This document shows positions 43,763 to 52,109 of a stretch of 64,000 bases of DNA, in pieces. Source of the stretch: Bacteroidales bacterium (GTDB lineage: Bacteria; Bacteroidota; Bacteroidia; Bacteroidales; F082). The notes under the pieces are model-generated. The model had not been told where the DNA came from. It ran no database searches and saw only the letters and a program-made list of their open reading frames with translations. Made by a program: the position numbers and the translations under genes. Each line of letters begins with the position of its first letter. Position 1 is the stretch's first letter. The stretch lies in NCBI GenBank assembly GCA_030683155.1, contig JAUXMV010000082.1:1-64000 (forward strand). Reading direction: 5' to 3'.

Positions 43763-44143
43763 ATGCGATACCTGTTTTTTTCTTTTGCAGTATTTTTCGC
43801 CAGCGGTATTGCGTTTGCGCAGCTAAAATGAACTTAGATTGGTGTATTGCTTTTTCACGCCAATTGTAAAGCCAACAGCAGCGGAAGCAACTAGGGAGGA
43901 AATATTTTTCTTGATTATCGCACCAACGAACAAGAACTGGAGAATTTTGTCGGACAGGGAGTTCAAACTAAATTGCTTATCACAGAGGCCTGGGCAACTT
44001 ATCAGCTACGTCACAACCTTTATATTGACGTTGATTTCAAATACCGCGACCTTAAAAGTGATCTTCCGGAAAGAAACAATACCAACCTTTATATTGGATC
44101 TGCATTGCGCCTCAATCTTGCCCGAAAAAACTGGAATTATTAA
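43763..44143 (+). pseudogene. Remnant of an outer-membrane protein gene
   Basis: A TACATTTG box (43733-43740) precedes an ATG at 43763 that encodes a normal signal peptide (RYLFFSFAVFFASGIAFAQ), but the frame stops after 22 codons. Further on, 43895-44143 reads GGNIFLDYRTNEQELENFV and then TYQLRHNLYIDVDFKYRDL to NLYIGSALRLNLARKNWNY and a stop. That is the typical end of a Bacteroidota outer-membrane barrel. The middle part is gone. It is a decayed gene with intact ends, consistent with an internal deletion plus frame damage. Confidence 0.7.
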
Positions 44144-44180
44144 CGTTTTTATTGAATCAAATTTTAAAAAAACTTTTCTG

Positions 44181-45143
44181 TTACGAGTTATTCTTCTGAA
44201 ATCTGTACGCAGCTTTGCGCAACCTATCCATGATAGCAATGCCTATACCGGTTTCCGGAACAGCTTCTGAAACAATAAAACCAACATCCGACTCCTCAAG
44301 CTTGTGAAGAGCGCCAAAAAGATTCACTGCCGCTTCCTGAAGATTTTGATTCGCCGAAAGAAACTCGACTTTTTTGTATTCATCATTTGAAGTGGCTCCA
44401 AAGGATAGCAGACCTGCTTCACTTTTATCTGAAGGAATTTCATGTTCACCAATGATATAAACCGGTTTTTCAGGACTGTAGTGTGACTTCATCATTCCCG
44501 GTGAGGCAGCAGCTAAAACAAATATGTCCTTCTTTTTTGACTGAGGCACATATTTAACAAGGTCTTTCGCGGTGATGGCACCATGCCGAAGTATCACAAA
44601 ACCATCTGTTTCCAATGTAATTACCGTTGATTCAACACCAACGCTGGTATTTCCTCCATCGAGAATACATCCCAGTTCAGGCAATTGTTTTCGGACATGC
44701 TCAGCGGTTGTTGGACTAAGTTTGCCAAATTTATTTGCGCTTGGAGCTGCAATAGGACATCCTGCCAAATCAATGAGTTTCAGTGCAATTTCATTGTCTG
44801 GCATTCGCAGCCCGACACTGGAAAGGCCAGAAGTTACAATTTCAGGAACAAGGGAGCTTTTTGGAACAACAATCGTCAATGGTCCGGGCCAGAAATGATG
44901 TGCCAGTGTATAAACCCTTGCATCTTCCTCGAGCGAGAGGCGACGAATGTCTTCGGTTTTGCAAATATGAACAATCAATGGGTCGAATGATGGCCGTTCT
45001 TTGGTTGCAAAAATGCTTGTAACAGCTTTAGCATCAAGTGCATTAGCACCTAATCCATATACTGTTTCAGTTGGAAATGCAACGAGCCCACCGTTTCTGA
45101 TGATTTCTGCTGCATCTAATATTTGTTTTTCTGTGACCATCAT
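44181..45143 (-). CDS. L-threonylcarbamoyladenylate synthase (Sua5 type)
   Basis: A 320-residue enzyme that makes threonylcarbamoyl-AMP for the t6A modification of tRNA. The YrdC/Sua5 domain starts ILDAAEIIRNGGLVAFPTE and has TVYGLGANALD, KERPSFDPLIVHI and SVGLRMPDNEIALKLI. ILDGGNTSVGVESTVI closes the catalytic core. The extra C-terminal domain (about 205-320), with SPGMMKSHYSPEKPVYI, shows that this is the long Sua5 form, not the short TsaC form. It stands alone on the minus strand, and its end lies beside the decayed barrel gene. Confidence 0.92.
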   Translation of the reverse strand: MMVTEKQILDAAEIIRNGGLVAFPTETVYGLGANALDAKAVTSIFATKERPSFDPLIVHICKTEDIRRLSLEEDARVYTLAHHFWPGPLTIVVPKSSLVPEIVTSGLSSVGLRMPDNEIALKLIDLAGCPIAAPSANKFGKLSPTTAEHVRKQLPELGCILDGGNTSVGVESTVITLETDGFVILRHGAITAKDLVKYVPQSKKKDIFVLAAASPGMMKSHYSPEKPVYIIGEHEIPSDKSEAGLLSFGATSNDEYKKVEFLSANQNLQEAAVNLFGALHKLEESDVGFIVSEAVPETGIGIAIMDRLRKAAYRFQKNNS

Positions 45144-45265
45144 AAAATGAAATCTAAACTTATTTGCAATCGGTTTTTCTGTTTATAGAAAAAACGGACG
45201 GCAAAGTTAAGCAATTCGGAGATCAACATTTTTGGGAGAATCAGTGGTAAAAAACAGAATAGTAA

Positions 45266-46213
45266 CTAAGCAACGAGCCAAACCGTATAGCCCAAATAAA
45301 CAACAAGAAGCAAAGCAGCCTCCCAGCGATCAAGTTTTTTCTTCATTCCGGTAAACATGGCAGCAAAAAGGAAGATTGTACCACCAATCAACAGATAAAT
45401 ATCAATGTTAAAAGAAGTGTTAAATGCAATCGGCTTGATAAGTGAACTTGCGGACAAAATGAGAAAAATATTGAAAATATTTGATCCAATAATGTTTCCG
45501 ACAGCAATATCGCTGTTCTTTTTTATTGCGGCAACAACACTTGTTGCCAGCTCAGGCAATGATGTGCCGGCAGCAACAATGGTCAATCCGATGATTTTTT
45601 CACTTACACCAAGAAGTGTGGCAATTTCCACTGCACTTGTAACGACAAGTCTTCCGCCAGCGACCAATCCTGTCAGGCCCAATAAAATAAGTCCAATCAG
45701 TACAAAAACAGGCCGCTGTTTTTCCATTGCGGTTGTATTAACTTCTGTTCGCAGTTGCTTGTACACGTAAATTAAAAAAAGAGCAAAAAACGCAAAAAGC
45801 ACAATACCATCGAAATGCCCAAGAATGTTTTCGCTGTTTGAATAAAATGAGTCGTTGGCAAGAAATAGAAGCACCAATGCTGCAAGCAGCGAAATTGGAA
45901 TTTCTTTCCAAACTGTGCTTGATTGCACAGTCAAGGGCGTGATGATACCCGCAATTCCTAAAATTATAAAAAGATTGAAGTTGTTGCTTCCAATTACATT
46001 TCCGTATACGATATCAGCATTTCCTTGATAAGCTGCGAAGGTGTTAACAACAAATTCGGGCGCCGAGGTTCCGAAGGAAACTACTGTCAGGCCGATGGCG
46101 AGATCCGAAACCTTCAGCTTTTTTGCAATTGCTGAGGCACCGCTTACGAGCCAGTCAGCCCCAAAGATCAGTAAAATAAGCCCGCCAGACATTAGGAGAA
46201 TGTTGTATATCAT
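45266..46213 (-). CDS. Sodium/calcium exchanger family (CaCA) protein
   Basis: A membrane protein of about 315 residues with ten hydrophobic segments in two inverted halves. Each half carries the alpha repeat: GLTVVSFGTSAPEFVVNTFAA and GLTIVAAGTSLPELATSVVAA, both with the Glu that binds cation, and GNVIGSNNFNLF or GNIIGSNIFNIF. It is the YrbG type of calcium/sodium antiporter. ATG at 46213 is preferred; the frame can start earlier only at a TTG. Confidence 0.93.
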   Translation of the reverse strand: MIYNILLMSGGLILLIFGADWLVSGASAIAKKLKVSDLAIGLTVVSFGTSAPEFVVNTFAAYQGNADIVYGNVIGSNNFNLFIILGIAGIITPLTVQSSTVWKEIPISLLAALVLLFLANDSFYSNSENILGHFDGIVLFAFFALFLIYVYKQLRTEVNTTAMEKQRPVFVLIGLILLGLTGLVAGGRLVVTSAVEIATLLGVSEKIIGLTIVAAGTSLPELATSVVAAIKKNSDIAVGNIIGSNIFNIFLILSASSLIKPIAFNTSFNIDIYLLIGGTIFLFAAMFTGMKKKLDRWEAALLLVVYLGYTVWLVA

Positions 46214-46370
46214 AATGTTATCCAAAAAAGTGTTTTATGAAGATTGTTTCTTATTTCAGACTTGAAAATCGATGTCAAAAGTAATGTCTTTTGTGAATTG
46301 CTTAACCTGAATATGAAGTTTTCTGATGCGCATCAATTATCAGCCTTACCTCCTTCTTTAACAAAGAAAA

Positions 46371-46408
46371 ACGCCATGTTTGCGGGCTAAATACCGAAAC
46401 ATGACGCT
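46371..46408 (-). terminator. Intrinsic terminator of the sigma/TPR operon
   Basis: On the minus strand AAGCGTCATGTTT pairs with AAACATGGCGTTT around a 15-base loop with one internal mismatch, followed by T-rich sequence. It lies about 65 bases after the stop of the TPR gene. Confidence 0.7.
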
Positions 46409-46473
46409 TAATCTATTGTTCTGTCTGTTATTATCCTTTGCTTAAACCTGCAAATAATGGAAAAAGAACAGGT

Positions 46474-47214
46474 CTATTTGCTTTTATTGAGGTCTTCAAG
46501 CAGTTTTTGTGCTTTTGTTTTGAAAAACCCTCTGTCGCCAGCAATTTTTTCAAAATATTTCGTGGCTTCTTTTGTTTGATTTGTTTTCAGGTAGCAAAGG
46601 GCTAAATACCATTCAGCCTGATCAATAAAAAGATTGTCGTTGTGTTTAATGACAAATTTGAAATCATTGATAGCCTTATCAAATTCGCCGAGCTCGATGT
46701 GAGACAAACCACTGTAAAGCCTGCCCATGATATTGTCAGGTACTTTGCTGAACATATCAAGTGCTGTATTGTAATCCTGCAGCTCATAAAACTGCATGCC
46801 CTGCATTACTGGCTGATCCATTCCCGCTGAGGCTGAACGAACATTGAATGACGCGCTTTCGGTAGAATAGTAACTTGCAAAAAGCTCTTCTTGTGAGTTT
46901 CTGTTTAGCATCAGAAACAAGCTTCCGCCAACTGCAAAAAGAAGCAGTATTGAAGCGGCAATCAATGAAACTTTGTGTCGATTCAGGAATAATTTTTTAG
47001 TTGAAACTTCATTTTCCTGATGGATTTCATTTAGTAGTGCCATAAGATTTTGTTTTTCTTTGTTTTGCGCCAATTCCATTACCTCCTGATATTGCCGCAA
47101 TTCGTTTTTAAGTAAAACATCTGTTTCAAGTGCTTTTTTGAATTCCCATAGGTCGCTTTCCTCAAGCTCACCATTGACGTATTTTTCAATTTTCTCAAGG
47201 TTTTTCATAATCAT
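46474..47214 (-). CDS. Membrane-anchored TPR protein, possible anti-sigma
   Basis: A 246-residue protein. The N-terminus is cytosolic and acidic (KIEKYVNGELEESDLWEF), a form seen in anti-sigma factors of this phylum. One membrane segment follows (VSLIAASILLLFAVGGSLFLML, about 80-101). The outside part has tetratricopeptide-like repeats: QFYELQDYNTALDMFSKVPDN, LSHIELGEFDKAINDFKFV and YLALCYLKTNQTKEATKYF. It overlaps the upstream sigma gene by 20 bases, and a terminator follows. Regulation of that sigma factor is likely but inferred; no zinc-finger anti-sigma motif was seen. Confidence 0.75.
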   Translation of the reverse strand: MIMKNLEKIEKYVNGELEESDLWEFKKALETDVLLKNELRQYQEVMELAQNKEKQNLMALLNEIHQENEVSTKKLFLNRHKVSLIAASILLLFAVGGSLFLMLNRNSQEELFASYYSTESASFNVRSASAGMDQPVMQGMQFYELQDYNTALDMFSKVPDNIMGRLYSGLSHIELGEFDKAINDFKFVIKHNDNLFIDQAEWYLALCYLKTNQTKEATKYFEKIAGDRGFFKTKAQKLLEDLNKSK

Positions 47215-47794
47215 TTAAATTTTGGTATTCTGGATCATTGTTAATTAGTTCAAGGATTTTTTTGATACAACTTCGTTTTTTGTTATAAAATGCCTGTGCC
47301 GAACCTAAACCCAGTTCATCAGCTATTTCATTACCATTCAAACCTTGGCCTACTAATTCCAGAGTCTTTTTACACTCCTCACTAAGCATGTCCAGGTATT
47401 TCAGGTAAATCCTCATTTGTGTGTTAGAACGAATTATTTCTGCGAGATCCCACTCGTCCTCAGAAACACCTTCAATAATAACATCTTTCAATTTACGGCG
47501 TACATTTTTGTACCGCAATTGGTTCTTCCAAATGTTGAAGCACACAGCATAAAAGAACGTTGAAAAAGACGAAGTAAGAGATAAATCCGAATCTTTGCGT
47601 TTAAAAAAATCATAAACCACTCCGATTGCATCCTGAAAAACATCCCATGCATCTTCATCAGTGCCTGAAGAGCTGGTTACGTATTTTTTTACAAGGATAA
47701 AATGTACTTTGTAAACATACGTAATCACAATTCTGTCATGATTCAAAATGCCTCGAATAATTTCTTCAGTCTCGTATTTCACCTTTTTATTCAT
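47195..47794 (-). CDS. ECF-like sigma-70 family factor
   Basis: A 199-residue sigma factor. Region 2 has DEDAWDVFQDAIGVVYDFFK and FSTFFYAVCFNIWKNQLRY, typical of sigma-2 helices. Region 4 has LDMLSEECKKTLELVGQGL followed by NEIADELGLGSAQAFYNKK, a helix-turn-helix for the -35-like box. It is translationally coupled to the TPR membrane protein. Such pairs usually work as sigma and anti-sigma in envelope responses. Confidence 0.88.
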   Translation of the reverse strand: MNKKVKYETEEIIRGILNHDRIVITYVYKVHFILVKKYVTSSSGTDEDAWDVFQDAIGVVYDFFKRKDSDLSLTSSFSTFFYAVCFNIWKNQLRYKNVRRKLKDVIIEGVSEDEWDLAEIIRSNTQMRIYLKYLDMLSEECKKTLELVGQGLNGNEIADELGLGSAQAFYNKKRSCIKKILELINNDPEYQNLNDYEKP

Positions 47795-48006
47795 CTATTA
47801 ATAACCTGAACGTCTAAAAACGCATCCAAAAAAATCAATTATTTTTAAATTATTTTTTAATTAACTAATAATCAACAAAATATAAATCATAAAAAACCTC
47901 CTTTTTAGCACTGAAATTAAGTTTAAAAAAACAAACTTACTAAAATCCTGCGCATTTTTGACTATTTTTGATTCATATTTATAAATCACAAAAGATAAGG
48001 AACGTA

Positions 48007-49074
48007 ATGGCCAAAAGAATAGCTTCAATAAATTTTTTAACTTCTATTTTTCTTTTTCTTTTTATCAACTTTTTTCTTTGTGATCAAGTTTTTGCACAGA
48101 CAGAAAAGCCCCTTCGTTTTGTTTTTTATAATGTTGAGAATTTTTTTGACACGCAGGTTGATTCAACAAGGGAATACAATGCTTTTACGCCTGATGGAGA
48201 TCAGCGATGGACTTTTAGCCGTTACATAGCCAAAAGAGCGAATTTGTTTAAAACCATAGTAGCTATCGGAGAAGGAGAGCCGCCTGCACTTATCGGTTTT
48301 TGTGAAGTTGAGAATGAGTTTGTTTTAAATGATCTTATAAATCGAACACCGATTAAGCAGTTTGATTATCAGGTTGTGCATTATGAGTCAAAAGACCGCC
48401 GTGGCATTGATGTTGCACTCATGTACCGCAAAAGTTATTTGACCCTTATTGGCAGTGAAGCCATTGTAGTGGCTGATCCTAAAGACCCTGCGTTTGTAAC
48501 AAGAGACATCCTTTTTGCTGCATTTCTTGCCGGTCAGACAGATACAATTTATACTTATGTAAATCATTGGCCTTCGCGCTATGGCGGTCAGCTTGAATCA
48601 GTTGAAAGAAGGATGCTGGCAGCTTTAACTTTACGAAAACACATCGATTCACTGGTCAATGTGCATCCGCAAGCAAAAATAGTAATCATGGGCGACTTAA
48701 ATGATACACCACAGGACGACAGCATTCTCAATGGTCTAAGGGCTTTTGCACCGTCAAATATTAGTCGTCCTGATGATCTTGTACATCTGTTTACCTCAGC
48801 TGCCGAACTTGGATATGAAGGAACAATCAAATACCTGCATTCCTGGCAAATATTTGACCACATGATTGTGACAAAATCGCTTTTTAACGCAAAATCCGGA
48901 TTACAATACAAGCAAGGCAGCGCCAGAATATTTTCTTCCCCTTTTCTGCTTATGGACGACGAACGATATCTTGGAAAAAAACTAAACAGAACTTTCTCAG
49001 GGCCAACCTATCTGGGCGGCGTGAGTGATCACCTTCCGGTGTATATCGATCTGCATTGGATTGATCAGCCTTGA
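48007..49074 (+). CDS. Secreted endonuclease/exonuclease/phosphatase family protein
   Basis: A 355-residue exported protein: signal peptide (about 1-30, ending DQVFAQ), then the DNase-I-like EEP fold. Visible metal and catalytic segments are RFVFYNVENFFDTQ, GFCEVENEFVLNDL, VMGDLNDTPQDDSIL and a C-terminal GGVSDHLPVYIDLHW. The VSDHLPV His and the GDLND pair are the expected catalytic residues. The substrate may be DNA, RNA or phosphoesters. The ATG at 48007 starts the signal peptide; an earlier ATG is also in frame. It overlaps the end of the convergent CheB gene by ten bases. Confidence 0.87.
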   Translation: MAKRIASINFLTSIFLFLFINFFLCDQVFAQTEKPLRFVFYNVENFFDTQVDSTREYNAFTPDGDQRWTFSRYIAKRANLFKTIVAIGEGEPPALIGFCEVENEFVLNDLINRTPIKQFDYQVVHYESKDRRGIDVALMYRKSYLTLIGSEAIVVADPKDPAFVTRDILFAAFLAGQTDTIYTYVNHWPSRYGGQLESVERRMLAALTLRKHIDSLVNVHPQAKIVIMGDLNDTPQDDSILNGLRAFAPSNISRPDDLVHLFTSAAELGYEGTIKYLHSWQIFDHMIVTKSLFNAKSGLQYKQGSARIFSSPFLLMDDERYLGKKLNRTFSGPTYLGGVSDHLPVYIDLHWIDQP

Positions 49075-49643
49075 TTGCATAGGGAAGAAAGCAAATTACT
49101 GATTTCATCAAGACTTAATATAAGGTCGACGCATTCAGTTTGGATTGCTGCCATTGGCATAACAGCAACTTCTGCCGTTTCAGGTGATTGTGCAATTGTG
49201 AGCCCGCCAAAGCTCTTTATTGTGCGTATTCCTGCTGCTCCATCCTCATTGGCTCCTGTGAGAATAATTCCGATCAGCCTGTCGAGATAAACCCTGGCAG
49301 CACTTTCAAAAAGAACATCTATTGAAGGTCGGGCATAACTCACTTTCTCATCGACGGTGAAACTGATTGTTTCGTTCAGTTCAACAAGCATATGATAATT
49401 TGCCGGAGCAATATAGATATGGTTTGGTCTGATTGGTTCTTTTTCATCTGCTTCTTTCACCTGCAAATGCGACAACTGATTGAAATAGTGTGCCATGAAA
49501 CCATCTGATCTTGGGCTCAGATGCTGCACAATGAGTATTGGCATACAAAAGGATTTTGGCAGGCCTGAAATAATCTTTTTCAAAGCTTTAAGCCCTCCGG
49601 CAGAAGCGCCAATAACAATGACTTTATAGGTAGATTCTTCCAT
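49065..49643 (-). CDS. Chemotaxis-type protein-glutamate methylesterase CheB
   Basis: A 192-residue CheB catalytic domain without the N-terminal receiver domain. The catalytic triad residues are visible: Ser in IGASAGGLKAL, His in VQHLSPRSDGF, and Asp in LTGANEDGAAGI. ATG at 49643 is the first true ATG. It follows CheR closely, as the last gene of the signalling cluster. Without a receiver, its activity must be set by partners such as the neighbouring hybrid kinases. No chemoreceptor or CheA gene is in the window, so a role in motility is not implied. Confidence 0.92.
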   Translation of the reverse strand: MEESTYKVIVIGASAGGLKALKKIISGLPKSFCMPILIVQHLSPRSDGFMAHYFNQLSHLQVKEADEKEPIRPNHIYIAPANYHMLVELNETISFTVDEKVSYARPSIDVLFESAARVYLDRLIGIILTGANEDGAAGIRTIKSFGGLTIAQSPETAEVAVMPMAAIQTECVDLILSLDEISNLLSSLCNQG

Positions 49644-49651
49644 GGCATTAA

Positions 49652-50509
49652 TCAAATGACACCTTGCACTTTTTTCTTATATATTTTTTCTTTTGCATCC
49701 ACTACATAAAATTTTTCATAGACATCTGTAAACATAAGATTTTCTTTTGACCCAAGTCCAAGAAAACCGCCTTTAACAAGACTTTCATTGAATAATTTCA
49801 CAACCCTGTTTTGCAAATCCTTATTAAAATAGATCAGAACATTTCGGCACACAACAAGGTGAACCTCAGCAAAAACACTGTCTGTAACTAAATTATGTTC
49901 TGCAAAAACAATATTTTTTCTTAGGCTTTGATCCAAAATTACTGAATCGTATTTTGCGATGTAATAGTCAGAAAAAGATTGGTTTCCACCAGCCGACTGA
50001 TAGTTTTGGGTGTATTCTTTAATTCTGCTGATAGGATAGATGCCTTTTCTTGCTGTTTCAAGTACTAAAGGGTTGAAGTCGGTAGCATAAATCTGAGCTC
50101 TGTTGAGTAAACCCTCTTCTTTGAGCATAATGGCAAAGGAATACACCTCCTCGCCGGTGGCGCATCCGGCATGCCATATTTTGATAAAAGGATATGTTTT
50201 AAGAATGGGAAAAACTTCATTACGGATGGAAAGATAAAATGAAGGATCGCGGTACATTTCAGTAACATTGATTGAAAGATCACGCAAAATGACTTCAATA
50301 AAGCCCTCCTCATGAAGCACTTTGTGTTGCATTTCAGAGATACTTCTTGCGCCTGTTGTTTGCATTCTGTGAAGAATCCTGCGCTTGATATGCGCCTTGT
50401 TGTAATCGCGAAAATCGTAGCCAAAACGATGATAAACGGCCTCAAGCAGCAGATCAGTTTCTATATCTTGCGTTACAACTATTTGGTTTATTTCTGGTTT
50501 TATACTCAT
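49652..50509 (-). CDS. Chemotaxis-type protein methyltransferase CheR
   Basis: A 285-residue S-adenosylmethionine-dependent glutamate methyltransferase. The N-terminal helical domain (GYDFRDYNKAHIKRRILHRM) is followed by the AdoMet fold: KIWHAGCATGEEVYSFAIML, IYATDFNPLVLETARKG and VVCRNVLIYFNKDLQNRVV. The motifs NVTEMYRDPSFY and GLGSKENL are also typical. It sits between the REC-HK-REC gene and CheB in one direction. With CheB it may modify a receptor or partner of the hybrid kinases. Confidence 0.95.
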   Translation of the reverse strand: MSIKPEINQIVVTQDIETDLLLEAVYHRFGYDFRDYNKAHIKRRILHRMQTTGARSISEMQHKVLHEEGFIEVILRDLSINVTEMYRDPSFYLSIRNEVFPILKTYPFIKIWHAGCATGEEVYSFAIMLKEEGLLNRAQIYATDFNPLVLETARKGIYPISRIKEYTQNYQSAGGNQSFSDYYIAKYDSVILDQSLRKNIVFAEHNLVTDSVFAEVHLVVCRNVLIYFNKDLQNRVVKLFNESLVKGGFLGLGSKENLMFTDVYEKFYVVDAKEKIYKKKVQGVI

Positions 50510-50523
50510 TTGTTCGTTTCTTA

Positions 50524-52098
50524 TCAGAGCTTTGATAGTATTCCGGCAAGTTGATCAATCTTGAAGGGTTTGCTTAAATAAAAATTCATGCCCGCATTCA
50601 AACATTTTATTTTGTCTTCGTTGAATGCATTGGCAGTAAGTGCTACAATAACAACGGGTTTTTTGACGGAATTTTCTTTTTCCTTTTGACGGATTATTTT
50701 TGAGGCTTCAATGCCATCCAGTTCAGGCATTTGAACATCCATCAAGATTAAATTATAATTGTTTGCAGCATGTAATTTGACGGCCTCAATTCCATTAACC
50801 GCCAAATCACACTTGAGATTTATCTGTTTGAGTGCATGCATAGCCACTTTCTGATTAATCAGATTGTCTTCTGCAAGCAATATTTTAAGCGAGGAATCGA
50901 TACTTTTAACACTTGGTTTCTCCTCCTTTACGATTGGTTTTTGAGTAATAGCAACAGGTATTTCAAACCAGAAAACTGAACCTTTGTCGATTTCACTTTC
51001 AACGCCAATTTGACCTTTCATTAAATGAACAAGGTTTTTACTGATAGCCAATCCAAGACCGGTGCCTCCATATTTGCGTGTAGTTGAAATATTCGCCTGA
51101 CTAAACTCTTTGAAAAGCTTATCAATATTTTCTTCACTGATTCCTATCCCTGTATCCTGCACTTCAAACCGTAGATAAGGAGCTTCTTTTTCCTGTTTTT
51201 TTACAATCAGCTTTACATATCCTGCCGAAGTGAATTTTATTGCGTTATTGAGTAAGTTTGTTAATGTTTGTTTCAGCCTTAATGGGTCTGTTTCAACATA
51301 TGCCGGCATCTCAGGATCAAATTCATGTAAAAGTTCAATGCCTTTGCTTGCTGCATTATAACGCAGAAGTTTGATAACACTTCCAAGTTCACAACGTAAA
51401 CTAATTGCTTTGTTTTCGATCTTAACTTGCCCTGCTTCAATTTTGGAGAAGTCGAGAATATCATTAATGATCGACAATAAGTTTTCTCCTGAAACCATGA
51501 TGAGTTTCACCAGCTCTTTCTGCTCTTTATTGAGATCGGCATTGGCAAGTATGCTTGTAAGGCCGATTACACCATTGAGCGGTGTCCGTATTTCATGACT
51601 CATATTAGCCAGAAACATCGATTTGGTGTATGTTGCAAGTTCAGCCTTTTCTTTAGCTTCCTTCAGTTCAAGGTTGATTTTTTCTTTGTTTGCAAGCAGT
51701 TCGTCCAACAGCTGTTTTTGACGGTGAAGTTCAAGAAACACACGCACTTTTCCTTTTAGGATTTCAGGAATAATCGGTTTGGAAATGAAATCTACAGCAC
51801 CTGTTTCGATTCCTTTGATAATATGAAAATCTTCCTGATAGATGGCAGAAACAAATATTACAGGTAGATACCGGGTTTTTTTTGAGCTGCGCAAAAGCTC
51901 TACGGTTTCATACCCATCCATATCGGGCATCTGTACATCAATGATAGCCAATGCAAATTCGTTGTGCAAGGTTAGTTTCAGTGCTTCATTACCCGAAAGA
52001 GCCCTTACAAAAACCACATCCGGTGACTCAAGAAGCTTTTCCAGAGCAATGAGATTCTCTGGCCTGTCGTCAACAATCAGTATTTTTGCACTTTCCAT
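50524..52098 (-). CDS. Hybrid sensor kinase, REC-HK-REC
   Basis: A 524-residue soluble hybrid kinase. An N-terminal receiver (1-125) has acceptor Asp 54 in LAIIDVQMPDMDG. The kinase core follows: His in FLANMSHEIRTPLNGVIGL (about 166), HATPase with FEVQDTGIGISEENI and YGGTGLGLAISKNL. A C-terminal receiver (about 405-524) has its Asp in LILMDVQMPELDG. No sensor or membrane segment is present, so input must come through phosphorylation of the first receiver. It is the third of four hybrid kinase genes that precede CheR by 15 bases. Confidence 0.93.
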   Translation of the reverse strand: MESAKILIVDDRPENLIALEKLLESPDVVFVRALSGNEALKLTLHNEFALAIIDVQMPDMDGYETVELLRSSKKTRYLPVIFVSAIYQEDFHIIKGIETGAVDFISKPIIPEILKGKVRVFLELHRQKQLLDELLANKEKINLELKEAKEKAELATYTKSMFLANMSHEIRTPLNGVIGLTSILANADLNKEQKELVKLIMVSGENLLSIINDILDFSKIEAGQVKIENKAISLRCELGSVIKLLRYNAASKGIELLHEFDPEMPAYVETDPLRLKQTLTNLLNNAIKFTSAGYVKLIVKKQEKEAPYLRFEVQDTGIGISEENIDKLFKEFSQANISTTRKYGGTGLGLAISKNLVHLMKGQIGVESEIDKGSVFWFEIPVAITQKPIVKEEKPSVKSIDSSLKILLAEDNLINQKVAMHALKQINLKCDLAVNGIEAVKLHAANNYNLILMDVQMPELDGIEASKIIRQKEKENSVKKPVVIVALTANAFNEDKIKCLNAGMNFYLSKPFKIDQLAGILSKL

Positions 52099-52109
52099 AT
52101 TTACCCTTT

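Noticed and set aside
43839-44270. 143-codon frame over the decayed barrel gene
   Set aside because: The barrel-like protein pattern is in a different frame, and this frame runs into the antisense of the Sua5 gene.
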